NCBI GenBank assembly: GCA_003158835.1
Contig: PMLI01000476.1
Location: 1-5,194 of the forward strand
From: Acidimicrobiaceae bacterium
GTDB taxonomy: Bacteria > Actinomycetota > Acidimicrobiia > Acidimicrobiales > Palsa-688
Reading direction: 5' to 3'
Length of the DNA: 5,194 nucleotides
Shown here: positions 1-5,042 of the stretch, piece by piece
Position numbering within the stretch: position 1 is the first letter of the stretch
Layout: every line of letters starts with the position of its first letter
Program-made: the position numbers and the translations under genes
Notes under the pieces: model-generated
Seen by the model: the letters and a program-made list of their open reading frames with translations, nothing else
What the model was told of the DNA's origin: nothing
The model's database searches: none

Positions 1-16
1 ACCACCCAACGCGGCG

Positions 17-811
17 TTAGCGGCCGCCCCCCTTCACGCGGTCGAGGCGGGCCACCTCCTCCTCCGTCAGCTGGAACCCACCCAGGTCGAAGTTCTCCTG
101 GATGCGTTCGCGCCGGGCCGACTTCGGGATGACCACAAACCCATGGTCCAGGTGCCACCGGAGCACGATCTGAGCAGGCGTCTTACCGTAAGTACGAGCC
201 ATCTCCGCCAGCAGCGGGTGCCCGAGGTTGCTACGCTTCAACGGGCTGTAACCCTCGAGGACGACGTCGCGGTCGCTGAGGGCAGCTGCCGTCGCCGGGT
301 CGTAGAGGAACGGGCTCCACGGGATCTGGTTTATGGCCGGGCCTTGCCCAGTGGCCTCGATGAGCTCGTCGATCTGGGTGATGCTGTAGTTGCTCACGCC
401 GATGAACCGGACCTTGCCGGCCTCGGCCGCGGCGATGAACTGCCTCCAGGTCGAGGGCCGGGCCTGGCCGTTGGGCGGCCAGTGGACGAGCCAGAGGTCG
501 ACGAACTCGAGACCCAGCGCGCTCAGGCTCTCCTCCAACGTCTTCAGCTCCTGCCCGGCCCGCTCGGGCGGGCACTTTGTCGTAACGAAGACTTCGTTGC
601 GCTCGACGCCGCTGTCCCGCAGGGCGGCGCCGACGCGGTCCTCATTGGAGTAACCCGTGGCGGTGTCGATGTGCCGGTACCCGATCTCCAGTGCCGCTCG
701 CGTTCCTTCGTACGCCTCAGCTCCCTCTAGTTGCCAGGTCCCAAAACCCAGTAAAGGGATGCGGCCGCCACCGGAGAGCGGTGCGGTCAGTGCGTCTACG
801 TCCTTCGTCAT
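17..811 (-). CDS. Aldo/keto reductase (AKR family, 2,5-diketo-gluconate-reductase-like)
   Basis: This 264-residue protein is a complete single-domain TIM-barrel oxidoreductase that should reduce aldehydes or ketones with NAD(P)H in the cytoplasm. The full catalytic tetrad is in its expected places: Asp49 and Tyr54 in GYRHIDTATGY, Lys79 in VTTK, and His110 in LVHWP. Other family marks are GFGTWQL (22-28), GVSNY (138-142), INQIPWSPF (160-168) and the C-terminal cofactor-phosphate motif IPKS (228-231) with Arg236 and Asn240. The length is slightly below the usual 270-280, ending soon after the last helix with a Gly-rich GGGR tail. The start is supported by an AAGGAAGG ribosome binding site (816-823 on the minus strand) just upstream. 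It is transcribed away from pyrE. The physiological substrate cannot be read from sequence; members of this subfamily are promiscuous. The family call is very secure, the substrate unknown. Confidence 0.96.
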   Translation of the reverse strand: MTKDVDALTAPLSGGGRIPLLGFGTWQLEGAEAYEGTRAALEIGYRHIDTATGYSNEDRVGAALRDSGVERNEVFVTTKCPPERAGQELKTLEESLSALGLEFVDLWLVHWPPNGQARPSTWRQFIAAAEAGKVRFIGVSNYSITQIDELIEATGQGPAINQIPWSPFLYDPATAAALSDRDVVLEGYSPLKRSNLGHPLLAEMARTYGKTPAQIVLRWHLDHGFVVIPKSARRERIQENFDLGGFQLTEEEVARLDRVKGGGR

Positions 812-831
812 GTGACCTTCCTTCAGTCCCA

Positions 832-863
832 GGGGCCATGCCCCGGACAGGTTACGTCCGGGG
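832..863 (-). repeat. Overlapping inverted repeats in the reductase 5' leader
   Basis: CCCCGGAC (841-848) and GTCCGGGG (856-863) form a perfect 8-bp stem around a 7-base loop. A second hairpin, GGGGC-CAT-GCCCC (832-844), shares the CCCC at 841-844, so the two folds exclude each other. On the minus strand both lie upstream of the reductase ribosome binding site (816-823). No T-run follows on either strand, so this is not a standard intrinsic terminator. It may be an operator, an attenuator-like leader element, or a by-product of high GC. Confidence 0.5.
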
Positions 864-1014
864 GGCGCAAAGACCGGCCCGGGCCGTTCGCGTTCGTGGC
901 ACCAGACCGGGCCGGGGCCCCGGGCACTATCATGCCGCCAAGGACTAGTCGGGTGCAGTTGGTCGTGGGACTGGGGAACGCGAGGGCTACGTGTCGAGAT
1001 CCAGGTGCTCGGGG

Positions 1015-1051
1015 TCGGTGTTGTGCCTATGGTCCGAAGACTCGGTGTTGT
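1015..1051 (+). repeat. Direct repeat TCGGTGTTGT upstream of pyrE
   Basis: TCGGTGTTGT occurs exactly at 1015-1024 and again at 1042-1051, a period of 27 bp. If the long pyrE start were used, these would encode a repeated Gly-Val-Val. I think the stretch is untranslated leader, because PyrE homology begins only after 1080. It could be a tandem protein-binding site or chance. Confidence 0.35.
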
Positions 1052-1079
1052 CGATCGGTTCCAGGGAAATGATGGTCGG

Positions 1080-1631
1080 GTGGACAGGGCAGAGCTAGCC
1101 CGCCGGGTGCAGCAGGCTTGCTACCTGAGCGGCCGTTTCGTGTTGCGCTCGGGCCAGGTGACCGACTTCTACTTCGACAAGTACCAGTTCGAGGCGGACC
1201 CGGTCCTGCTGAGGGCGGTGGCAGATCTGGCCGCCCCCCTCATCCCGCCCGGGACCGAGATCCTGGCCGGCCTGGAGCTGGGCGGCGTGCCCATCTCGAC
1301 CGCCCTCTCACTGGTCACAGGGGTACCCCAGGTGCTCGTCCGCAAGCAGGCCAAGACCTACGGGACGGCGAGGCTCGCAGAAGGGCCCGACGTGGCGGGC
1401 CGTCGCCTCCTCGTCGTGGAGGACGTCATCACGACCGGTGGGCAGGTGGTGTCCTCGACAGAAGAGCTCCGTGCCCGGGGCGCGCTGGTCGGCACGGTCC
1501 TTTGCGTGATAGACCGCCGGGCCCGGTCGGCGGCCGGTCCGGACAAGCTCGAGGGGGCCGGGTTGACAGTCAGGTCCGTCTTCGGTCTCGACGACCTCCT
1601 GGGCGCCGCACAAGGCCCGAGGCAGCCTTGA
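1080..1631 (+). CDS. pyrE: Orotate phosphoribosyltransferase
   Basis: PyrE joins orotate to PRPP to give orotidine 5'-monophosphate and pyrophosphate, the fifth step of de novo UMP synthesis, in the cytosol. From the GTG at 1080 the product is 183 residues, normal for bacterial PyrE. The type I phosphoribosyltransferase PRPP-binding motif is VVEDVITTGG (112-121). The flexible catalytic loop is RKQAKTYGT (88-96), and the N-terminal SGQVTDFYFDKY segment (24-35) is the typical orotate-binding entry. LAGLELGGVPI (62-72) is the conserved strand-loop of the PRPP pyrophosphate site. I prefer start 1080 (MDRAELARRV) because family similarity begins there and AGGGA (1063-1067) lies 12 bases upstream. 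In-frame alternatives are GTG 1005 and ATG 1029, which add a low-complexity GVGVV-type extension without a good ribosome binding site. The function is secure; the start is not. Confidence 0.95.
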   Translation: MDRAELARRVQQACYLSGRFVLRSGQVTDFYFDKYQFEADPVLLRAVADLAAPLIPPGTEILAGLELGGVPISTALSLVTGVPQVLVRKQAKTYGTARLAEGPDVAGRRLLVVEDVITTGGQVVSSTEELRARGALVGTVLCVIDRRARSAAGPDKLEGAGLTVRSVFGLDDLLGAAQGPRQP

Positions 1632-1639
1632 ACCCCGGC

Positions 1640-1668
1640 TTGGCATATGACAGGATGTGGTAGATACT
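1640..1668 (+). promoter_or_regulatory. Probable sigma-70-type promoter for galT
   Basis: TTGGCA (1640-1645, five of six matches to TTGACA) is separated by 17 bases from GATACT (1663-1668, four of six matches to TATAAT). An overlapping TAGATA (1661-1666) is an alternative -10 with a 15-base spacer. The pair starts 8 bases after the pyrE stop codon and would start transcription near 1675, leaving a leader of about 48 bases before the galT GTG. This is the best promoter I can see in the window. It implies that galT, and perhaps the regulator behind it, can be expressed independently of pyrE. Confidence 0.5.
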
Positions 1669-1684
1669 GGTAGCCGAGCGTTAG

Positions 1685-1702
1685 GGTTGCCTTAAGGGAA
1701 CC
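1685..1702 (+). repeat. Imperfect dyad in the galT leader
   Basis: GGTTGCC TTAA GGGAACC is a 7+7 inverted repeat with one mismatched pair (G1689 against G1698) around TTAA. It lies just downstream of the predicted transcription start, a usual place for a repressor operator. In RNA it could also form a small hairpin. No regulator can be assigned to it from sequence alone. Confidence 0.35.
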
Positions 1703-1713
1703 TCCGTGAGGAG
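1702..1713 (+). promoter_or_regulatory. galT ribosome binding site within a GNRA-loop hairpin
   Basis: GAGGAG (1708-1713) is a strong Shine-Dalgarno sequence 9 bases before the GTG at 1723 and fixes that start. CTCC (1702-1705) can pair with GGAG (1710-1713) across a GTGA loop, which fits the stable GNRA tetraloop pattern, so the site could be partly hidden. The stem is only four pairs, so it would breathe easily. It competes with the dyad at 1685-1702 for base 1702. Confidence 0.45.
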
Positions 1714-1722
1714 CCAGCTGAA

Positions 1723-2847
1723 GTGAGGAAGACGAGCAAGCGACTCGCTGATGGTCGCGAGATCATCTACTACGATATTGTCGCGAGCGCGCCCCGCGGC
1801 GCCGAGGACCGCCGTGACATCGGTCCCGTAGCGGTTTCGTCAGAGCTCCGCTATGACCCGCTGATGGGCATGTGGGTCATGTACGCCTCACATCGCCAGG
1901 ACCGGATGTACCTTCCGGCCGCGCAGGATTGCCCTTTGTGCCCCTCCACCGAAGAGCGCCTGACCGAGGTGCCGGAGCGCGACTACGAGGTCGTCGTGTT
2001 CGAAAACCGGTTCCCGGCGCTGGCGTCGCCACTCCCCGGGACGGGCGCGGCCGGGCCGGCCCATCGTGCACCGGGGACGGCTCTGCTGAGCACCCCCGGA
2101 GCCGGTTTGCTGGTCGCGGCCCCCGGTGCCGGGCGCTGCGAAGTGGTTTGTTACACCGCCGACCACGATGCGGCCTTCTACCAGCTGAAACCCGAGCGTA
2201 TCGACCTGGTGCTGGACGCCCTGACGGACCGCACCTGCGAACTTGGCGCGGGCGGCGGGGTGGAGCAGGTGTTCTGTTTTGAGAACAGGGGCCGGGAGAT
2301 CGGGGTCACCCAACCCCATCCCCATGGGCAGATCTACGCCTATCCCTTCATCACACCCGTGACCGAAAGGGTGCTCAAGACGGCGGAGGCGCACCGGCGG
2401 CGGTACGGGCGCAACCTCTTCGACGACGTGCTGGCGGCCGAACGCGCCGGGGGCTCGCGCCTGGTCCTGGCCACCGGCCATTGGACGGCGTTCGTGCCCC
2501 ACGCCGCCCGGTGGCCGTACGAACTTCACTGTTACCCCAACCAGCGCGTCCCAGATCTGGCCAGCCTGCCACCCGCCGCCCGGGCCGAGCTCCCCGAGGT
2601 CCTCCATGACCTCTTCGGCCGCTTCGCCCAACTGTTCGACAAACCAGCTCCCTACATTTCGGGATGGCACCAGGCGCCGGTACGCGCCGGGCGAGAGGAT
2701 TTCGCCCTTCACCTCGAGCTGTTCACTCTGCGGCGCGCCAACGACAAGCTGAAGTTCTTGGCGGGGTCGGAGTCGGGGATGGGGGCGTTCGCCAACGACA
2801 TCGTCCCGGAAGCGGCGGCGGCCCGGCTGCGAGAGTTGGCCGTCTGA
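1723..2847 (+). CDS. galT: Galactose-1-phosphate uridylyltransferase
   Basis: GalT exchanges UMP between UDP-glucose and galactose-1-phosphate, giving glucose-1-phosphate and UDP-galactose, the central Leloir step. The 374-residue product has both HIT-like halves. Zinc ligands can be placed by family alignment: Cys70 and Cys73 in CPLC, His148 in YTADHD, and His199. The active site is HPHGQ (199-203), with His201 as the nucleophile uridylylated in catalysis and Gln203 as its conserved partner. FENRFP (93-98), GRCEVVC (137-143), EQVFCFENRG (181-190) and the C-terminal LHLELFTLRR (329-338) are further family marks. The GTG start gives RLADGREIIYYD (7-18), typical of actinobacterial GalT, and has a GAGGAG site. 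Residues 105-137 form a Gly/Ala/Pro-rich stretch lying between conserved blocks. No galK or galE is visible beside it. A DeoR-type regulator follows after 98 bp, a plausible co-transcribed partner. Confidence 0.97.
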   Translation: MRKTSKRLADGREIIYYDIVASAPRGAEDRRDIGPVAVSSELRYDPLMGMWVMYASHRQDRMYLPAAQDCPLCPSTEERLTEVPERDYEVVVFENRFPALASPLPGTGAAGPAHRAPGTALLSTPGAGLLVAAPGAGRCEVVCYTADHDAAFYQLKPERIDLVLDALTDRTCELGAGGGVEQVFCFENRGREIGVTQPHPHGQIYAYPFITPVTERVLKTAEAHRRRYGRNLFDDVLAAERAGGSRLVLATGHWTAFVPHAARWPYELHCYPNQRVPDLASLPPAARAELPEVLHDLFGRFAQLFDKPAPYISGWHQAPVRAGREDFALHLELFTLRRANDKLKFLAGSESGMGAFANDIVPEAAAARLRELAV

Positions 2848-2945
2848 CGCCCCGGTGGCCAGGAGTATGGTTGCCGCGTTCAGCCCGCCGACCGGCCGTT
2901 CCCCTTCCTCGCCGGCGCGGCGTTGATGCCGAAGGGAGGCCTTAG
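2848..2945 (+). promoter_or_regulatory. galT-regulator spacer with ribosome binding site and possible masking stem
   Basis: This 98-bp gap has no clear promoter, so co-transcription from galT is possible. GGGAGG (2934-2939) is a strong Shine-Dalgarno sequence 6 bases before the GTG at 2946 and decides that start over the ATG at 2958. CCTTCC (2903-2908) can pair with the whole of it, with five canonical pairs and one G-U. The enclosed loop can hold a small hairpin, GCCG (2911-2914) with CGGC (2918-2921). I see no terminator with a T-run after galT. Confidence 0.4.
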
Positions 2946-3728
2946 GTGTTAGCCCGCATGCGGCGCAAACAGATCTTGGAGGAGCTCCAGGCCAAGGGTG
3001 GAGTTCGTCTGACCGAACTGAGCGAGACCTTCCTCGTGTCGGAGATGACTGTCCGCCGGGACCTCGACGCCCTGGAGCGCGAGGGCCTCATCGAGCGCGT
3101 GCACGGCGGTGCCGTGCTGGCGCAACGGGGGACCGAAGAGCCTGGTTTCGAAAAGAAGGCGCTCAGGGAGCAGCCCGAGAAGTCGGCCATTGCCGAACAC
3201 GCGGCCCGGCTCGTGAAGCCGGGGTCAGCCATCGCACTTTCGGCCGGCACCACCACCTGGGCATTGGCCCGCGAGTTGTCCCGCACCGAGCAGATCACAG
3301 TGGTGACCAACTCCATGAACGTCTGGCACGAGCTCCAGCAGGGGGGACGGGCGGGGACGACCGTGATACTCACCGGCGGTGAGTTCCGCACGCCCTCCGA
3401 TGCCCTGGTCGGCCCGACTGCGGACGCCGCCATCCGCTCGCTCTATTTCGACATGCTGTTCCTCGGCGTGCACGGGATGGACCCCGTCGCCGGGCTCACA
3501 ACTCCGAACATTTCGGAGGCGGAGACCAACCGGGCGTTCATCTCCCGGTGCCGGAAGTTGGTGGTCGTGGCCGATCACACCAAATGGCGTACCACGGCCC
3601 TCTGCACCATGGCGGAACTGTCCGAGGTCGACGTCCTGGTGTCGGACGACGCCCTGCCCCCGGATGCGCGGCGCCTGCTGGAAAGCCAGGTCAGGGAGCT
3701 TGTCATAGCCACCCGGAGCGACCCGTAG
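2946..3728 (+). CDS. DeoR/GlpR-family transcriptional regulator of sugar metabolism
   Basis: This 260-residue protein matches the usual length and two-domain layout of DeoR-family regulators. The N-terminal winged helix-turn-helix (about residues 5-58) contains LTELSETFLVSEMTVRRDLDAL followed by the wing GLIERVHGGA (47-56). The C-terminal sensor domain (about 80-240) resembles a sugar-phosphate isomerase fold and keeps its ligand-site motifs: SAGTTT (99-104), VTNS (120-123), LTGGE (142-146), the SEAETNRAF segment (190-198) and VVADHTKW (207-214). Family members usually repress sugar catabolic genes and release DNA on binding a phosphorylated sugar. Start GTG 2946 is chosen for its GGGAGG site at good spacing. 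Lying between galT and a sugar-binding protein, it probably controls one or both, possibly in response to a galactose-pathway or imported-sugar phosphate. The effector is inference. Confidence 0.94.
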   Translation: MLARMRRKQILEELQAKGGVRLTELSETFLVSEMTVRRDLDALEREGLIERVHGGAVLAQRGTEEPGFEKKALREQPEKSAIAEHAARLVKPGSAIALSAGTTTWALARELSRTEQITVVTNSMNVWHELQQGGRAGTTVILTGGEFRTPSDALVGPTADAAIRSLYFDMLFLGVHGMDPVAGLTTPNISEAETNRAFISRCRKLVVVADHTKWRTTALCTMAELSEVDVLVSDDALPPDARRLLESQVRELVIATRSDP

Positions 3729-3863
3729 CCGGCTTGGCGAGGGGCGGCGGGGGTGGTCCCGGGGTACGCCGGCCGGTGACCGCTCCCACCGCTGTGTGAG
3801 CCGGGTTGGGGGATATTGGTCGGGTTTGTACGAAATCCGGGGGGCTCCTTGCGGCGGTGCCCT

Positions 3864-3875
3864 GTGAGCGCTAAC
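3864..3875 (+). promoter_or_regulatory. LacI-family-type operator
   Basis: GTGAGCGCTAAC is a 12-bp palindrome broken by a single mismatched pair (G3866 against A3873), centred on a C|G step. It closely resembles the operator pattern of LacI/GalR-family repressors, including the symmetrised lac operator core GTGAGCGCTCAC. It overlaps the weak -10-like TAACCT (3872-3877), where a bound repressor would block initiation. DeoR-family proteins such as the neighbouring one are not known for this pattern, so a LacI-family regulator encoded elsewhere is the likelier binder. This is a pattern match, not proof of binding. Confidence 0.55.
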
Positions 3876-3892
3876 CTTCCGGCGACATATAC

Positions 3893-3910
3893 GGGCGGTC
3901 CTGACCGCCC
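3893..3910 (+). repeat. Perfect 8-bp inverted repeat in the binding-protein leader
   Basis: GGGCGGTC (3893-3900) and GACCGCCC (3903-3910) are exact reverse complements separated by two bases. As RNA it would fold as a 7-bp stem with a CCTG loop; as DNA it would suit a dimeric regulator. No T-run follows, which argues against an intrinsic terminator. Confidence 0.5.
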
Positions 3911-3930
3911 CCGCTGTCCAACAGCCGGGG
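3908..3930 (+). repeat. Second inverted repeat in the binding-protein leader
   Basis: GCTGT (3913-3917) pairs with ACAGC (3921-3925) around CCA. After one C-C mismatch the stem continues with CCCC (3908-3911) against GGGG (3927-3930), nine pairs in all. It shares bases 3908-3910 with the preceding inverted repeat, so the two cannot fully form together. Confidence 0.4.
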
Positions 3931-3953
3931 CGAGGACGCCTGGCAACAGCGGC

Positions 3954-3974
3954 GCTGCCACCCAGCGTGGCGGC
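3954..3974 (+). repeat. Hairpin next to the binding-protein ribosome binding site
   Basis: GCTGCCAC (3954-3961) pairs with GTGGCGGC (3967-3974), with one U-G wobble, around a CCAGC loop. It ends about 7 bases before the AAAGGG ribosome binding site (3981-3986), leaving that site free. Such a stem could protect the 5' end of the transporter mRNA or present the start site; both roles are inference. Confidence 0.4.
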
Positions 3975-3992
3975 TAGGGGAAAGGGTAAGAA

Positions 3993-4136
3993 ATGTCTAC
4001 AGAACCCCATGAAGTAGATCCCAAGAAATACGACGCGTCCAGGAGAAGGTTCCTGCGCAACGCCGGGCTGACCGCGGCGGCTGTGCCCTTTATGGGCGCC
4101 TTCACCGAAGTCCTCACCGAGAGGGGCGCAAGCGCG
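3993..4136 (+). other. Twin-arginine signal peptide of the binding protein
   Basis: Residues 1-48 make a typical Tat signal. There is a charged n-region of about 15 residues, then SRRRFLR (matching the S-R-R-x-F-L-K consensus except Arg for Lys), then a moderately hydrophobic GLTAAAVPFMGAF and an AxA-type site at 46-48. A shift to cleavage after residue 50 (AQA) is possible. Tat export means that the protein is expected to fold before crossing the membrane. Confidence 0.88.
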
Positions 4137-5042
4137 CAGGCCTTCAAGGACAGCACCGTCCCGATGTTCGCGAGCCACCCCTCCTACCGCTTCAGCTTCG
4201 TCAACCACGTCACCACCAACACGTTCTTCACAGCCACCCGCTACGGGCTCGCCGACGCCTGCAACCTCCTGGGGATCCCGACCGCGCAGTGGACCGGCTC
4301 CCAGAACTCCATCGTTTCGGAGATGGTCACGGCCATGGACCAGGCCATCGCCGCCAAGGTTAATGGCATCGCCGTGTGCCTCATCGACCCGGTGGCCTTC
4401 AACACCCCGACCGACAACGCCCTCAACCAAGGCATCCCGGTGCTCTCCTACAACGCCGACGAGCCGGGCAACGACCGCATGTGCTACATCGGCCAGTCCA
4501 ACACCAGCGCCGGCGCGGCCGCAGCCGCGCGCATCGTGAAGTTGGTCCCCAAGGGCAGCCTGGTGGGCATGGTCATCGCCACCCCCGGCTCGGGCAACAT
4601 CCAGCCCCGTATCGACGGCGCTCTGCCCGTCTTCAAGGAAGCCGGCCTGGAGACCAAGGTCGTAGCCGGCGGTGCCCTTCAGGCAGCCGAGCTCACCGCC
4701 GTGCAAGCGTGGTGGGAAGGCCACAAGAACGTGAAGTTCCTCTACTCGGTGGACTCCGGCGACTCCATCGCCGTGGCCACCCTCATCGAGAAGAACAACC
4801 TGGCCGGAAAGGTCCTCGGATCCGGTTGGGACGTCGGGATCCCTGTGCTCCAGCAGGTCCAGAAGGGCTCCCTCGCCTTCAGCATCGACCAGCAGGCTTA
4901 CCTCCAGGGGTTCGTCCCGGTCATCCAGATGTTCCTCTACCAAATTTCCGCCGGTTTGATGCAGCCGTGCGACACCAACACCGGCCTCGGCTTCGTCACC
5001 TCAGCCAACGTAGGCCCCTACCTCGCCCACGCCACCCGCTAA
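3993..5042 (+). CDS. Sugar ABC transporter substrate-binding protein (CUT2/ribose-type), Tat-exported
   Basis: This 349-residue protein is a type I periplasmic-binding-protein fold that should capture a sugar outside the membrane and hand it to an ABC permease. The N-terminus has a twin-arginine signal, SRRRFLR (16-22), then a hydrophobic stretch (about 25-38) and an ASA cleavage site near residue 48. The mature part shows the two-lobe Peripla_BP pattern. Ser-Gln-Asn and DQAIAAKVNGIAV (116-128) belong to the first lobe, and IPVLSYNADEP (148-158) lies at the cleft. GSGNIQPRIDGAL (199-211) follows, and the hallmark SIDQQAYLQGF (297-307) is close to the ribose-binding VDQQPYLQG motif. There is no lipobox cysteine. 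Cysteines at 90, 129, 164 and 326 are available for disulfides. The ATG has an AAAGGG site 6 bases upstream. The ligand is unknown; a sugar or polyol is likely, given the neighbouring regulator. Confidence 0.92.
   Translation: MSTEPHEVDPKKYDASRRRFLRNAGLTAAAVPFMGAFTEVLTERGASAQAFKDSTVPMFASHPSYRFSFVNHVTTNTFFTATRYGLADACNLLGIPTAQWTGSQNSIVSEMVTAMDQAIAAKVNGIAVCLIDPVAFNTPTDNALNQGIPVLSYNADEPGNDRMCYIGQSNTSAGAAAAARIVKLVPKGSLVGMVIATPGSGNIQPRIDGALPVFKEAGLETKVVAGGALQAAELTAVQAWWEGHKNVKFLYSVDSGDSIAVATLIEKNNLAGKVLGSGWDVGIPVLQQVQKGSLAFSIDQQAYLQGFVPVIQMFLYQISAGLMQPCDTNTGLGFVTSANVGPYLAHATR

Larger units (their letters stand above)
812..1079. other. Divergent intergenic region between the reductase and pyrE
   Basis: This 268-bp spacer must hold the promoters of both divergent genes. 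It is unusually GC-rich and full of palindromes: a perfect 8-bp inverted repeat at 841-863, CGGCCCGGGCCG at 875-886, CCGGGGCCCCGG at 912-923 and GACTAGTC at 943-950. AGACCGG occurs at 871-877 and again at 904-910. I could not assign a convincing -35/-10 pair in either direction. TTGGTC at 959-964 and ACTATC at 926-931 (GATAGT on the minus strand) are isolated partial matches. The pyrE reading frame stays open upstream to a GTG at 1005, so the 3' part could be coding if a longer pyrE start is used. Confidence 0.6.
3729..3992 (+). promoter_or_regulatory. Regulatory spacer upstream of the sugar-binding protein gene
   Basis: This 264-bp gap separates two same-strand genes and very probably holds the transporter operon promoter. 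The best partial promoter matches are TTGGGG (3806-3811) with TACGAA (3829-3834), and TTGCGG (3849-3854) with TAACCT (3872-3877). Both pairs have 17-base spacing and weak -10 boxes, so neither is secure. Downstream of the LacI-type operator the sequence becomes rich in inverted repeats up to the ribosome binding site AAAGGG (3981-3986). I find no small gene or RNA gene in it, and no T-run terminator for the regulator. Confidence 0.5.

Noticed and set aside
143..730. A 195-codon plus-strand frame opposite the aldo/keto reductase
   Set aside because: The reductase has its full catalytic tetrad in the other strand; this frame has only Arg/Val/Leu-rich shadow composition.
720..839. Upstream ATG at 837-839 (minus strand) opening a 40-codon frame overlapping the reductase start
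   Set aside because: It has no ribosome binding site, is out of frame with the reductase and has no recognisable sequence; probably chance.
812..1079. Possible tRNA or small RNA gene in the divergent spacer
   Set aside because: The GC-rich palindromes do not form a cloverleaf; I see no T-loop GGTTCGAATCC-like box and no terminator.
1888..2712. A 274-codon minus-strand frame inside galT
   Set aside because: It is antisense to galT, whose zinc and active-site motifs are intact; no motif appears in the reverse frame.
3893..3910. Inverted repeat read as an intrinsic terminator for the regulator gene
   Set aside because: No T-run follows, it lies about 165 bases past the stop codon, and it is on the promoter-proximal side of the next gene.
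3225..4943. A 572-codon open frame on the minus strand across the regulator, spacer and binding-protein genes
   Set aside because: It is antisense to two clear conserved genes, shows no recognisable domain and has the Gly/Val/Asp/Glu/His-rich composition typical of a shadow frame in high-GC DNA.
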